Shown here: positions 9,446 through 19,698 of the stretch, piece by piece
Position numbering within the stretch: the first letter of the stretch is position 1
Layout of the letters: each line of letters opens with the position of its first letter
Source: Alphaproteobacteria bacterium
GTDB lineage: Bacteria; Pseudomonadota; Alphaproteobacteria; UBA828
Reading direction: 5' to 3'
NCBI GenBank assembly: GCA_011523425.1
Contig: WTGU01000152.1
Location: forward strand, 1-64,000
DNA: 64,000 nucleotides
Made by a program: the position numbers and the translations under genes
The notes under the pieces: generated by a model
Database searches by the model: none
Seen by the model: the letters and a program-made list of their open reading frames with translations, nothing else
What the model was told of the DNA's origin: nothing

Positions 9446-10036
9446 ATGCCAGCCAAGCGAGCGGCCCGCAAGGCGGACCGCGTCCATGCGCTCCGCCTGC
9501 CCGATCAGCGCAGGAACCCGCCGGAGATCCGCGCCGTCTTCGCGCGCTGCCTGGAGAAGATCGGCTTCGTGCCGAACGTGCTCCGCTCCTACACGCTCCG
9601 GCCCCGCAAGTTCGAGCTCTTCCGCCGCTACAACAACGAGCTGATGCTGGGCGAGTCCGGCCTCAGCGCGCTGGAGCGGGAGATGATCGCCGTCGTCGTC
9701 TCCTGCGTGAACCACTGCCACTACTGCCTCGTGGCCCACGGCGCGCAGGTCCGCCTGCTTGCGGGCGATGCGGTTCTCGGCGACCAGCTCGTCGCCAACT
9801 ACCGCGCGGCGGCGCTCCCGGCGCGCCAGCGTGCGATGCTCGATTTCGTCTGGAAGCTCAGCGAGAGCCCCGATTCGGTGGGCAGGGCGGACCGCGCAGC
9901 GCTCAGGAAGGCGGGCTTCGGCGACGAGGACATCTTCGACATCGCCGAGGTCGCGGGCTTCTACAACATGACCAACAGGCTGGCGGCGGCCGTCGACATG
10001 CGCCCCAACCGCGAATACTACGCCATGGGGCGCTGA
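9446..10036 (+). CDS. AhpD-like peroxidase-related / carboxymuconolactone decarboxylase family protein
   Basis: A 196-residue alkylhydroperoxidase-D-like protein. Its redox motif is Cys91-His-Tyr-Cys94 with His98, within SCVNHCHYCLVAHGAQV, and a conserved Glu lies about 12 residues upstream (EREM). These proteins act as peroxidases or thiol-disulfide partners. AGGGAGA precedes the ATG. It is the last + strand gene before rpoH, which converges from the right 40 bp away. Confidence 0.85.
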   Translation: MPAKRAARKADRVHALRLPDQRRNPPEIRAVFARCLEKIGFVPNVLRSYTLRPRKFELFRRYNNELMLGESGLSALEREMIAVVVSCVNHCHYCLVAHGAQVRLLAGDAVLGDQLVANYRAAALPARQRAMLDFVWKLSESPDSVGRADRAALRKAGFGDEDIFDIAEVAGFYNMTNRLAAAVDMRPNREYYAMGR

Positions 10037-10076
10037 GACGCGCTACGCAGGCGGTGACAGTGGAGAAAAATCCGGC

Positions 10077-10988
10077 CTAGTGCAGCGCTGCCGCTGCTGA
10101 GGCGGCCTCCTCCCGCTGGCGGCGGTGGGCGGCGCGCATCGCCTTCTGCAGCTTCTTGAAAGCGCGCTCCTCGATCTGGCGGATGCGCTCGCGCGAGACC
10201 CCGTAATGCTGGCTGAGCTGCTCCAGCGTCGTGGGCTCTTCCTTCAGCCGCCGCTCGGCCAGGATGTGCTGCTCGCGATCGGTCAGCACCTCGAGGGAGT
10301 CGCTGAAGAGCTGCCGCCGGTGGTCCAGCTCGTTCGCCTCGAGGACGGTGCTCTCCTGGCTCTCGCCCGAGTCCTCCAGCCAGTCCTGCCACTCGCCGCC
10401 GCCTTCCTCGCGGACGGGCGCGTTGAGCGACTGGTCCGGCCCGCTCATCCGCCGGTTCATGGAGATCACGTCGTTGTGCGAGACGTTGAGCGCGGTGGCG
10501 ATGTGCTCCACCTGCTCCGGCGTCAGATCGCCGTCGTCGATCGCCTCGATCTCGCCCTTGAGTTTGCGCAGGTTGAAGAACAGCTTCTTCTGCGCGGCCG
10601 TGGTGCCCATCTTCACCAGCGACCAGGAATGCAGGATGTATTCCTGCATCGAGGCGCGGATCCACCACATGGCGTAGGTCGCGAGCCGGAAGCCGCGGTC
10701 CGGATCGAAGCGCTTGACCGCCTGCATGAGGCCGATATTGCCTTCGGAGATCAGCTCGCCCACGGGCAGCCCGTAGCCGCGGTAGCCCATCGCGATCTTG
10801 GCGACGAGGCGCAGGTGGCTGGTCACCAGCCGGTGCGCGGCCTCGGCATCGTCGTGCTCACGCCAGCGCTTGGCCAGCATGAACTCCTCCTCGGGCGTGA
10901 GGAGCGGGAATTGCCTGATCTCGCGGAGATAGCGGGAGACGCTGCTCCCCTCCACGGTTGCCGGTATGGGGACGGTGCGGGCTGTCAT
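10077..10988 (-). CDS. rpoH: RNA polymerase heat-shock sigma factor (sigma-32)
   Basis: A 303-residue group-3 sigma factor. Region 2 is GYRGYGLPVGELISEGNIGLMQAVKRFDP followed by ATYAMWWIRASMQEYI (shown in two parts). The RpoH box QKKLFFNLRKLK distinguishes it from RpoD, and region 4.2 is the helix-turn-helix YGVSRERIRQIEERAFKKL. It directs transcription of chaperone and protease genes on heat or misfolding stress. A sigma-32-like promoter lies upstream at 11065-11093, so it may control itself, as reported for alphaproteobacterial rpoH genes. Confidence 0.95.
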   Translation of the reverse strand: MTARTVPIPATVEGSSVSRYLREIRQFPLLTPEEEFMLAKRWREHDDAEAAHRLVTSHLRLVAKIAMGYRGYGLPVGELISEGNIGLMQAVKRFDPDRGFRLATYAMWWIRASMQEYILHSWSLVKMGTTAAQKKLFFNLRKLKGEIEAIDDGDLTPEQVEHIATALNVSHNDVISMNRRMSGPDQSLNAPVREEGGGEWQDWLEDSGESQESTVLEANELDHRRQLFSDSLEVLTDREQHILAERRLKEEPTTLEQLSQHYGVSRERIRQIEERAFKKLQKAMRAAHRRQREEAASAAAALH

Positions 10989-11064
10989 CGTTCCATCCCT
11001 CCTGCTCGCGAGACCCTCCGTGCCCCCGCAGGCGCCGGTTCCGGCTCTGCGGGTTCGCTCTTAG

Positions 11065-11093
11065 AATTGGCCCTCAAATGCGGCTCTTTCAAG
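11065..11093 (-). promoter_or_regulatory. Candidate sigma-32-type promoter for rpoH
   Basis: On the minus strand a perfect -35 CTTGAAA (11087-11093) is followed after 14 bp by GGCCAATT (11065-11072), which matches 5 of 8 positions of the CCCCATTT-like -10. It would give a leader of about 70 nt before the rpoH ATG. It was found by eye and the -10 is imperfect. Confidence 0.4.
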
Positions 11094-11108
11094 GCAATTC
11101 CTATTATG

Positions 11109-12098
11109 TCAAGTCTTTGTTACTCTTATGTCAACGGCTCGCAAGGCTTCGATCAGTTCGCGCATGTCCGCCGGCAGGGGGCTCTCGAAGCTGAGCGGCG
11201 CGCCGCTCACCGGGTGGACGAAGCCGAGCCCGGCGGCGTGCAGCGCCTGGCGCGGGCAGTGTGCGAGCGCGGCCCGCCCCTGCTCGCCCACGTGCCGCCG
11301 CCGGCTCCCGCCATAGAGCGCATCGCCCAGCAACGGATGCCCCGCGTGCGCCAGATGCACCCGAATCTGGTGGGTGCGTCCGGTCTCCAGCCGGCATTCG
11401 ACGACGCTCCAGAGCGCGCCCGGTGATTGTAGCACACGATAGTGCGTGAGCGCCGGCTTGCCGCCATGCGCGCGCACCGCCATCCGCTTGCGGTTGCGGG
11501 GATCGCGCCCGATGGCGCCCTCGATCCGGCCCTCGGCCGGCCGGGGCGTCCCCCAGACCACCGCCCGATAGGTCCGGCTCAGCCGCTTCGAGGCGAACTG
11601 CGCCGCGAGCCCCCGGTGCGCGGCATCGTTCTTGGCCGCGACCAGGAGGCCGCTCGTGTCCTTGTCGAGCCGATGGACGATGCCCGGCCGCCGCACCCCG
11701 CCGATGCCCGAGAGAGAAGCGCCGCAATGGGCGACCAGCGCGTTGACCAGCGTGCGGTCGGGGTTGCCCGGCGCGGGGTGGACCACCAGGCCGGCGGGCT
11801 TGTCGACCACGATCAGATGCTCGTCCTCATGGGCGATGCTGAGCGGAATCGCCTGGGCACGCGGCATCTCGTCGGCCGGTGGCGGGATCACGAGCGTCAC
11901 CTGCTGGCCCGGTTTGACCCTGTATCCCGGCTCCGTTATCGTCTCGCCGGCGATCGAGACCCGGCCGGTCTCGATCAGCGTCTTGAGCCGCGAGCGGGAA
12001 AGCGCCGGCACGAGGTCCGCCAGCAGCCGGTCGAGCCGCGCGCGCGAGTCCGCCCGGGCGACGGTGAAGCGGCGGCGCGTCTCAGTGGCGGTGCTCAT
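11109..12098 (-). CDS. rluD: RluD-family 23S rRNA pseudouridine synthase
   Basis: A 329-residue pseudouridine synthase. An N-terminal S4 RNA-binding domain (RLDRLLADLVPALSRSRLK) leads into the RsuA/RluA catalytic domain with HRLDKDTSGLLV, whose Asp is the nucleophile. ETGRTHQIRVHLAH is the second family motif. The probable targets are U1911/1915/1917 of helix 69. Its ATG is only 14 bp from the divergent ATG at 12113, leaving no room for conventional promoters between them. The 3' end is notably A+T-rich. Confidence 0.88.
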   Translation of the reverse strand: MSTATETRRRFTVARADSRARLDRLLADLVPALSRSRLKTLIETGRVSIAGETITEPGYRVKPGQQVTLVIPPPADEMPRAQAIPLSIAHEDEHLIVVDKPAGLVVHPAPGNPDRTLVNALVAHCGASLSGIGGVRRPGIVHRLDKDTSGLLVAAKNDAAHRGLAAQFASKRLSRTYRAVVWGTPRPAEGRIEGAIGRDPRNRKRMAVRAHGGKPALTHYRVLQSPGALWSVVECRLETGRTHQIRVHLAHAGHPLLGDALYGGSRRRHVGEQGRAALAHCPRQALHAAGLGFVHPVSGAPLSFESPLPADMRELIEALRAVDIRVTKT

Positions 12099-12112
12099 AT
12101 CCGGTACGGGCC

Positions 12113-12472
12113 ATGATCACCTATCTCAAGATCATCGTCATCGTTCTCGGGGTGATGATCGCGGCGGGTCTCGTCGTGATCGGCCTCAAGCTCGTCGAGA
12201 AGGGCGAGGAGCTGGCCGAGCTGAGCGGCGACGATGGCGAGGTGGTGGCGGACGATGCCGGCGCGGGGCTTGCGCCCGACGCCGCCCTGCTGCCGCCGCC
12301 TGCGCCGGGCGATCTGGGGCTGCCTGCGGGCTCGGAGGTGCGGCAGATGACCACGGCGGGCCACCGCCTCATCCTCGTGGTCGCCGTGCCCGAGGCCGGC
12401 GAGCGGATCGTCATCGTCGACCTGCGGAGCGGCGGCGTGGTCGCCGCCATCGGGCTCGAGGGCGGGCCGTGA
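12113..12472 (+). CDS. Small membrane-anchored protein, DUF6476-like
   Basis: 119 residues: an N-terminal membrane helix (YLKIIVIVLGVMIAAGLVVIG, residues 4-24), an acidic/proline-rich linker, and a short C-terminal domain (LPAGSEVRQM...GERIVIVDLRSGGVVAAI). The layout resembles the alphaproteobacterial DUF6476 family, which has no known function. It overlaps the downstream JAMM peptidase by 4 bp (GTGA), which suggests translational coupling. Identification is from memory of the family. Confidence 0.6.
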   Translation: MITYLKIIVIVLGVMIAAGLVVIGLKLVEKGEELAELSGDDGEVVADDAGAGLAPDAALLPPPAPGDLGLPAGSEVRQMTTAGHRLILVVAVPEAGERIVIVDLRSGGVVAAIGLEGGP

Positions 12473-12918
12473 GCGCCACGCAGGTCCGGCTCACCGCGGC
12501 GCAGCTCCGGGCCATCGAGGCCGCGGCCGAGGCGGCCTACCCGGAGGAGGCCTGCGGGCTGCTCGTCGGCCGTCAGGCGCCCGGCGGCGCGGTGCGGGTG
12601 AGCCGGGTCGAGGCGAGCGCCAACGTCGCCGAGCCGCCGCGCACGCGGCGCTTCGAGGTCGACCCCAGGCTCCGGCTCAGGCTGGAGCGGGACCTGCGCG
12701 ACGGCTCGGACTCGGTCGTCGGCCTCTATCACTCCCATCCCGACGGCAGCGCCGAGCCGTCGGAAACCGATCGCACCATGATCTTCGAGCCGGCGATGAT
12801 CTGGCTCATCACCGCCGTCGCCGGCGGCCACGCCGGCGCCACCACGGGATGGCGGCCGACGGCGGACGGCGCGGCCTTCCTTCCGCTCGGGCTCGAGCTC
12901 GGCGGCGGAAAGGCGTGA
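12469..12918 (+). CDS. JAMM/M67-family metallopeptidase
   Basis: A 149-residue stand-alone Mov34/MPN+ domain. The zinc motif is H-x-H-x10-D (HSHPDGSAEPSETD) with the catalytic Glu in PEEACGLLVG near the N-terminus. Bacterial stand-alone JAMM proteins cleave isopeptide-type or C-terminal bonds, for example on sulfur-carrier proteins, but no such partner is adjacent. The GTG start overlaps the preceding stop, so it is coupled to the DUF6476-like gene. Both lie upstream of a threonine-aldolase gene. Confidence 0.82.
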   Translation: MSATQVRLTAAQLRAIEAAAEAAYPEEACGLLVGRQAPGGAVRVSRVEASANVAEPPRTRRFEVDPRLRLRLERDLRDGSDSVVGLYHSHPDGSAEPSETDRTMIFEPAMIWLITAVAGGHAGATTGWRPTADGAAFLPLGLELGGGKA

Positions 12919-12940
12919 GCCCGGAGGAGACGGAGCCGAC

Positions 12941-13990
12941 ATGGACTTTCGCAGCGACAACGTGGCCTCGGCTGCGCCCGAGATCGTCGAGGCCGTGGCC
13001 GAGGCGGCGCGGGCGAGCGCCACGCCCTATGGCGGCGACCCCTGGACCGAGGGGCTGGAGCCGGCGTTCTCCGCCCTCTTCGAGACCGAGGTGAGCGTCT
13101 TCCCCGTGGTGACGGGGACCGCGGCGAACGCGCTCGCGGTGGCCGCCCTCACCCCACCCTGGGGCGTGATCTACGCAGCCCGCGACGCCCATGTCGAGAA
13201 CGACGAGTGCGGCGCGCCCGAGTTCATGACCGGCGGCGCCAAGGTCGCCGGCATCGAGGCGCCCTTCGGCAAGATCGTGCCGCAGGCCCTGGAGGCTGCG
13301 CTCGCCGCTGCCGGCGCGGGCGAGGTTCACTGGTCGCAGCCTGCCTGTCTCAGCCTCACCCAGCCGACCGAGATGGGTCAGGTCTACACGCCCGACGAGC
13401 TCCGGGCGCTGACCGGGATCGCGCGCCGCCACGGCCTCGCCGTCCACATGGACGGCGCCCGCTTCGGCAATGCGGTGGCGGCCGGCGGCGAGAGTCCGGC
13501 GGCGCTCACCTGGCAGGCCGGCGTGGATGCGCTTTCCTTCGGCGCCACCAAGAACGGCGCGCTCGCGGCCGAGGCCATCGTGCTCTTCGACCGCAGCCGC
13601 GCGGCCGATCTCGCCTTCCGTCACAAGCGCGCGGGCCAGCTCCTCTCCAAGATGCGCTTCGTCTCGGCCCAGCTCGCGGCCTACGTCCGGGGCGGCCTCT
13701 GGCTCGGGCTGGCGGAACGCGCCAACCGCCAGGCACGCCGGCTCGCCGCCGGCCTGGAGGCCGTGCCGGGGGCGTCGCTCGCGGCGCCGGCGGAGGCCAA
13801 CGAGATCTTCGTCACCCTGCCGGCGGCGGTGATCGACGGGCTGGCCGGGGCCGGCGTCCTCTTCTATCGCTGGCCCGAGACCGATCCTGGGGCGACCACG
13901 ATCCGCCTCGTCACCCGGCACGACACCGAGGAGGGCGAGGTGGATGCGCTGATCGAGACCGCGCGCCGGCTTGCCGCCGAGGCGGCGTAG
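12941..13990 (+). CDS. ltaE: Low-specificity L-threonine aldolase
   Basis: A 349-residue PLP fold-type I beta-eliminating lyase (Beta_elim_lyase family) that cleaves threonine/allo-threonine to glycine and acetaldehyde. The N-terminal FRSDNV is typical, HMDGARFGNA (Asp171) binds the PLP ring nitrogen, and Lys204 in SFGATKNGA is the Schiff-base lysine. GGAGGAGACGGAG precedes the ATG. A NAD-dependent threonine dehydrogenase-like gene occurs at 31859, so threonine may be split by two routes here. Confidence 0.88.
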   Translation: MDFRSDNVASAAPEIVEAVAEAARASATPYGGDPWTEGLEPAFSALFETEVSVFPVVTGTAANALAVAALTPPWGVIYAARDAHVENDECGAPEFMTGGAKVAGIEAPFGKIVPQALEAALAAAGAGEVHWSQPACLSLTQPTEMGQVYTPDELRALTGIARRHGLAVHMDGARFGNAVAAGGESPAALTWQAGVDALSFGATKNGALAAEAIVLFDRSRAADLAFRHKRAGQLLSKMRFVSAQLAAYVRGGLWLGLAERANRQARRLAAGLEAVPGASLAAPAEANEIFVTLPAAVIDGLAGAGVLFYRWPETDPGATTIRLVTRHDTEEGEVDALIETARRLAAEAA

Positions 13991-14055
13991 GCGGGAGCCT
14001 GCCGCGCGCGGGCTGTTGAGTTCGCGGCCTTTCTGGGGTATCTCCGGTGGGCCGC

Positions 14056-14131
14056 GTCCCCATCGTCTAGTGGCCTAGGACACCGGCCTCTCACGCCGGA
14101 AACGGGGGTTCGAGTCCCCCTGGGGACGCCA
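14056..14131 (+). tRNA. tRNA-Glu (anticodon CTC), CCA encoded
   Basis: The cloverleaf is complete. The acceptor stem pairs GTCCCCA with TGGGGAC, the anticodon stem is CCGGC/GCCGG with the loop CTCTCAC giving anticodon CTC, and the T arm is GGGGG TTCGAGT CCCCC. The 3' CCA is encoded at 14129-14131. It lies between ltaE and the convergent gltA. Confidence 0.95.
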
Positions 14132-14149
14132 TTCTTTACAGGCGGGCGT

Positions 14150-15484
<1,335 letters not shown>

Positions 15485-15598
15485 CCTGGCTCCCTCCCTG
15501 TTCGCTCCGCGCCGGCGCGCGGCAGCGGTCACGGATGATACGTCCGGGGCGCCGATTTATCAATTTGCGGCCGCCCGGCGGCGGCCCCGGATGCTGGC

Positions 15599-17749
15599 TC
15601 AGTGGCGCGTCCGCTCGCGCTCGACGCTGCTCACCGATGTCACCGCCCGCAAGGCTGCTACAATATTTCCGAGGTGACGAACGTCCTTGACCTCGACATC
15701 GACCAGCATCTCGAAAAAATCGAGAGACCGGTTGGTTATTTTCAGATTGCTTATGTTTCCATTGTTCTTGGCAATTGCTGTCGTTAGCTTACTCAAGCTG
15801 CCGGTCTCGTTGGCGACAACAAGGTTGAGACGGCCGACATGCACGCCCTTCTCTTCCGCGTCGGCCTCCCAGGCGAGATCGAGCCAGCGCTCGGGCGTGT
15901 CGCCGAAGCTCTCCAGCGTGTCGCAGTCGATGGTGTGGATCGTCGCCCCCTTGCCGGTGGTGACGATGCCGACGATCCGCTCGCCGGGCAGCGGGTTGCA
16001 GCACTCGGCGAGATGCACCGCCATGCCCGGGATCAGGCCGCGCACCGGAATGCCGCTGTCGCCCGCCTTGGCGCCGCGCCGGCCGCGCGCCACCGAGAGC
16101 GCGCGTCGCGCGATGCCCTGGAGCCTGCGGGCGGGAAAGAGAATATCGGCGACCTCGCCGCTGGTCAGGTCGCCGCGTCCGAGCGCGGCCAGCAGGTCGC
16201 CCGTGCTGCGCTGCTTGAGCGGCTTGAGCGCGCTCTCCAGCAGCGCCTCGGAATAGTCGGCGCCGGCCTCGCGAAAGAGCTTTTCCGCAACCGCCCGGCC
16301 GAGGGTCACGAACTGCTCGCGCTCCTTCAGCCGGGTGAAGCGGCGGATGCAGGCGCGCGCCTTGCCGGTCACGACGAAGCTCTCCCAGGCCGGTTGCGGC
16401 TGCGGCACGCTGGAGCGCAGGATCTCCACCTGATCGCCGTTCTCGAGCTGGGTCCAGAGCGGCACCAGGCGCCCATTGACCTTGGCGCCGACGGTGGTGT
16501 CGCCCACGTCGGTGTGCACCGCGTAGGCGAAATCGACCGGGGTGGCGCCGCGCGGCAGCGTGATCAGGGCGCCGCGCGGGGAAAAGCAGAACACCTCGTC
16601 CTGGAACATCTCCAGCTTGGTGTGCTCCAGCAGCTCCTCGGGCCCGGCGGCCTTGTCGAGGATCTCGAGCAGGGGGCGCAGCCAGCGCTGCTGGCGGTCG
16701 TCGCGCCCCTCGTCCGCCTGCTTGAACAGCCAGTGGGCGGCGACGCCGTACTCCGCCTCCTCGTGCATGTCCCGCGTGCGGATCTGGATCTCGATGCGCC
16801 GCTGCTCGGGCCCGATGACGGTGGTGTGGAGCGAGCGGTAGCCGTTGGGCTTGGGCGTCGAGATGTAGTCCTTGAAGCGCCCCGGTACCATCGGATAGGC
16901 GCGGTGGACGATACCGAGCGCCCGGTAGCAGTCCTCCTCGGCATCGGTGACGACGCGGAAGCCCACGATGTCGGTGAGCTGCTCGAAGGCGAGCTTCTTG
17001 CGCTGCATCTTCTGCCAGATCGAGTAGGGCCGCTTCTCGCGTCCGGAGACGGAGGCGCGGAGACGCTGGCTCCTGAGCGTCGCCGTGAGCGATTCGGTGA
17101 CCCTCTCCACCATGCCGCCGGCCTGGTCGCGCAGCGATTCCAGCCGCGCCTCCATCGAGCTGAAGCCGACCGGGTTGAGCTCCTTGAAGGCGAGGTCCTC
17201 CAGCTCCGCCTTGAAGGGCTGCAGGCCGATCCGCTCCGCCAGCGGCGCGTAGATCTCCATCGTCTCCATGGCGATGCGGCGGCGCTTGTCATCGTCGGGC
17301 ACGTGGTGGAGCGTGCGCATGTTGTGCAGCCGGTCGGCCAGCTTGACGAGGAGGACGCGGATATCCTCCGACATGGCGAGCAGGAACTTGCGCAGGTTCT
17401 CGGCCTGCCGCGCCTGGTCCGACTGCAGCTCCAGCTGGCCCAGCTTGGTCACGCCGTCGACGAGGCGCGCGGTCTCCTCGCCGAAGAGCTTGCTGATGTC
17501 GTCGATGGTAGCGCCGGTGTCCTCGACGGTGTCGTGGAGCAGCGCGGTGGCGATGGAGGTGCTGTCGAGCTTGAGCTCGGTCAGGATGCCGGCGACCTCG
17601 ATGGGATGGGCGAAGTAGGGGTCGCCGCTGGCGCGGGTCTGCTTGCCGTGCGCCTTTATGGAGAAGACGTAGGCGCGGTTGAGCAGAGCCTCGTCCGCCG
17701 TGGGCTCGTAGCTCTTGACGCGCTCGACGAGTTCGTATTGCCGGATCAC
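15599..17749 (-). CDS. spoT: Bifunctional (p)ppGpp synthetase/hydrolase (RSH)
   Basis: A 716-residue long RSH protein. The HD hydrolase domain is intact (His48; His72-Asp73 in LLHDTVEDT), and the synthetase domain follows with RFKDYISTPKPNGYRSLHTT and QIRTRDMHEEAEYGVAAHW. A TGS domain (near 390-450) and a C-terminal ACT domain (about 640-716) complete the usual order. It is the likely sole stringent-response enzyme. It lies downstream of rpoZ, the standard alphaproteobacterial order. The ACT-coding segment near 15650-15790 is unusually A+T-rich. Confidence 0.93.
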   Translation of the reverse strand: MIRQYELVERVKSYEPTADEALLNRAYVFSIKAHGKQTRASGDPYFAHPIEVAGILTELKLDSTSIATALLHDTVEDTGATIDDISKLFGEETARLVDGVTKLGQLELQSDQARQAENLRKFLLAMSEDIRVLLVKLADRLHNMRTLHHVPDDDKRRRIAMETMEIYAPLAERIGLQPFKAELEDLAFKELNPVGFSSMEARLESLRDQAGGMVERVTESLTATLRSQRLRASVSGREKRPYSIWQKMQRKKLAFEQLTDIVGFRVVTDAEEDCYRALGIVHRAYPMVPGRFKDYISTPKPNGYRSLHTTVIGPEQRRIEIQIRTRDMHEEAEYGVAAHWLFKQADEGRDDRQQRWLRPLLEILDKAAGPEELLEHTKLEMFQDEVFCFSPRGALITLPRGATPVDFAYAVHTDVGDTTVGAKVNGRLVPLWTQLENGDQVEILRSSVPQPQPAWESFVVTGKARACIRRFTRLKEREQFVTLGRAVAEKLFREAGADYSEALLESALKPLKQRSTGDLLAALGRGDLTSGEVADILFPARRLQGIARRALSVARGRRGAKAGDSGIPVRGLIPGMAVHLAECCNPLPGERIVGIVTTGKGATIHTIDCDTLESFGDTPERWLDLAWEADAEEKGVHVGRLNLVVANETGSLSKLTTAIAKNNGNISNLKITNRSLDFFEMLVDVEVKDVRHLGNIVAALRAVTSVSSVERERTRH

Positions 17750-17840
17750 GGCCGCTGAAGCGCTCGCCCGGCGCGGGCGAGGGCCGGCCGCACGCGGGCG
17801 GGCTGCGGCCCTGCGACCCCCGATGCGCCGCCGACCGGCG

Positions 17841-18227
17841 CTACTCCTCCGCTTCCGCCTCGGTCTCCGGCTCTTCGGATGGGACGTCCTCGCCGTCGTT
17901 CTCGTCGGCGTCGTCCGGGGCCGCCGACTGGCCGGTCACGCCGGCCCAGGCGGCCTCGGCCGCCAGCACCGCCATGGCATCCTCGTCCGGCTCGTCGATA
18001 TCGGCGTCGACTTCCCGTCCGTGCTCCAGCTCGTGGCGGAGCGTCTCGAGGTCGATCGCCTCCTCGGCGATCTCGCGGAGCGCGATGACGGCGTTCTTGT
18101 CGTTGTCCTTCTCGACCGCCAGTTCGGCGCCCGAACGGATGTCGCGGGCGCGCTGAGACGCGAGCAGCACGAGCTCGAACCGGTTGGGGACCATCCGGAC
18201 GCAATCCTCGACCGTCACGCGTGCCAT
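17841..18227 (-). CDS. rpoZ: RNA polymerase omega subunit
   Basis: A 128-residue omega subunit: [30 protein letters not shown] and [15 protein letters not shown] are its conserved blocks (cited in parts). Omega assists assembly of beta' and mediates ppGpp response in proteobacteria. The C-terminus is an acidic, low-complexity tail longer than in E. coli. The ATG at 18227 follows AGGAGTGAGGCGC, so the frame's upstream Met is not used. It precedes spoT by 91 bp, consistent with one operon. Confidence 0.92.
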   Translation of the reverse strand: MARVTVEDCVRMVPNRFELVLLASQRARDIRSGAELAVEKDNDKNAVIALREIAEEAIDLETLRHELEHGREVDADIDEPDEDAMAVLAAEAAWAGVTGQSAAPDDADENDGEDVPSEEPETEAEAEE

Positions 18228-18374
18228 GCGCCTCACTCCTCTCGTGAGCCGGCGGTTGCCCGCCCGCCGGCGCGCGCCACCCTATCCGCGGCCCCCGGCG
18301 GATGCAAGCGCCGCTGCCGCTCGCTGGGCGCCCTGCCTTGCGCCGGCGGCCCGTCACGATACCCTGCACGGCCC

Positions 18375-19097
18375 ATGAAGGACGCCGCTGTCACCGCCTT
18401 CTTCGAACGGCTCGCCGCGCGTATCGACGCGCCGACCACCGAGCTCGACTACCGCAACCCCTACACCCTGCTCGTCGCCGTGGTGCTGTCCGCCCAGGCG
18501 ACCGACAAGGGGGTGAACAAGGCGACCAGGGCGCTCTTCGCCGAGGTCGAGACGCCGGCCGCCATGCTCGCTCTCGGCGAGGAGCGGCTGAAGGAGCACA
18601 TCAAGACTATCGGCCTCTTCAATACCAAGGCGAAGAACGTAATCGCGCTCAGCCGGGCGCTGGTCGAGGAGCACGGCGGCCGCGTCCCCGCCGATCGCGC
18701 CGCGCTGGAGGCCTTGCCAGGGGTCGGCCGCAAGACCGCCAACGTGGTGCTCAACACGGTCTTCGGCGAGCCCACCATCGCGGTCGATACCCACATCTTC
18801 CGGCTCGCGAACCGGAGCGGGCTCGCGCCGGGAAAGACGCCGCGCGCGGTCGAGGACGGCCTCAACGCCGTCGTGCCCGAGCGCTTCAAGCAGCATGCGC
18901 ATCACTGGCTGATCCTGCACGGCCGCTATGTCTGCAAGGCGCGCACGCCGGATTGCGCGGCCTGCTGCGTGCACGATCTCTGCGGTTATCCGGCCAAGAC
19001 GACAGCGGACGGCACGCCGCCGGCGCAAGCGGACGACAAGCCGGTGCGGAAGGCGGGCGGGAAAGGCCGGGCCCGACCCGGCCGGCGCAAGCGCTGA
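18375..19097 (+). CDS. nth: Endonuclease III (DNA glycosylase/AP lyase)
   Basis: A 240-residue HhH base-excision enzyme for oxidised pyrimidines. The catalytic Lys120 lies in LPGVGRKTANVV and Asp138 in IAVDTHIFRLANR. The [4Fe-4S] cluster ligands Cys187, Cys194, Cys197 and Cys203 have the exact C-x6-C-x2-C-x5-C spacing. The numbering is the same as in the E. coli enzyme. A basic C-terminal tail of about 30 residues is extra. It converges on the bactofilin gene, 7 bp between stops. Confidence 0.93.
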   Translation: MKDAAVTAFFERLAARIDAPTTELDYRNPYTLLVAVVLSAQATDKGVNKATRALFAEVETPAAMLALGEERLKEHIKTIGLFNTKAKNVIALSRALVEEHGGRVPADRAALEALPGVGRKTANVVLNTVFGEPTIAVDTHIFRLANRSGLAPGKTPRAVEDGLNAVVPERFKQHAHHWLILHGRYVCKARTPDCAACCVHDLCGYPAKTTADGTPPAQADDKPVRKAGGKGRARPGRRKR

Positions 19098-19104
19098 GCC
19101 CGGC

Positions 19105-19698
19105 TCAGTCTCCCTGCGGTGCGGCGGTGCCGTCGGCTGCCTGCGGCAGGGCCACCGGCTGCAGGTCGGCCTCGCGGTCCGCCGGGTCGTACTCGATGCT
19201 GCCCTCGATGCGCCCGCCCCGCTCGACCTCGAACTGGCCGTAGCGGATGGTCCCCGAGACCCGGCCGGACGCCCGGATGAAGAGCCGCTTCTTGACCTTG
19301 AGCTCGCCCTCGAACGTGCCGGCGATGTCGGCGTTGTCGACCGTCGCGCTGCCCTTGAAGGAGCCGCCCTTCACGATCTCCAGCACCCGGCCCTCCGGCA
19401 CCGTGGCGTCGACGACGCCTTCCACCGTCAGGCGGTCGCAATCCACGATGGTACCGCCGGAGATGGTGGTTTCCCGGCCCACGGTCAGCCGCTTGGGGTC
19501 GCTCTCCACCCGCTTCGGCGGATCCGCCGGCACGATGTCGGGGACGCCTGCGCGCGGCACGTCCGGGTGAAACATGACGGTCTTGCTCGGCACCCCACGC
19601 TCCTGCGGGGCCTCGAACGCGCCGCCGGGCTCGCGGTTCTCGTCGGCTTCTTGGCCGCGGAGCTCCTCGTCCTGATCGCTGCCCTTGCGCCGGAACAT
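19105..19698 (-). CDS. Bactofilin (polymer-forming cytoskeletal protein)
   Basis: A 197-residue bactofilin with a disordered charged N-terminus followed by the right-handed beta-helix domain: RETTISGGTIVDCDRLTVEG, GGSFKGSATVDNADIAGTFEG, RLFIRASGRVSGTIRYGQFEVE and GGRIEGSI show the repeating hydrophobic pattern (quoted in short pieces). Bactofilins polymerise without nucleotides and organise stalk, cell-shape or peptidoglycan machinery. The ATG at 19698 follows GAGGGAGAG and is preferred over the upstream Met at 19800. Confidence 0.9.
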   Translation of the reverse strand: MFRRKGSDQDEELRGQEADENREPGGAFEAPQERGVPSKTVMFHPDVPRAGVPDIVPADPPKRVESDPKRLTVGRETTISGGTIVDCDRLTVEGVVDATVPEGRVLEIVKGGSFKGSATVDNADIAGTFEGELKVKKRLFIRASGRVSGTIRYGQFEVERGGRIEGSIEYDPADREADLQPVALPQAADGTAAPQGD

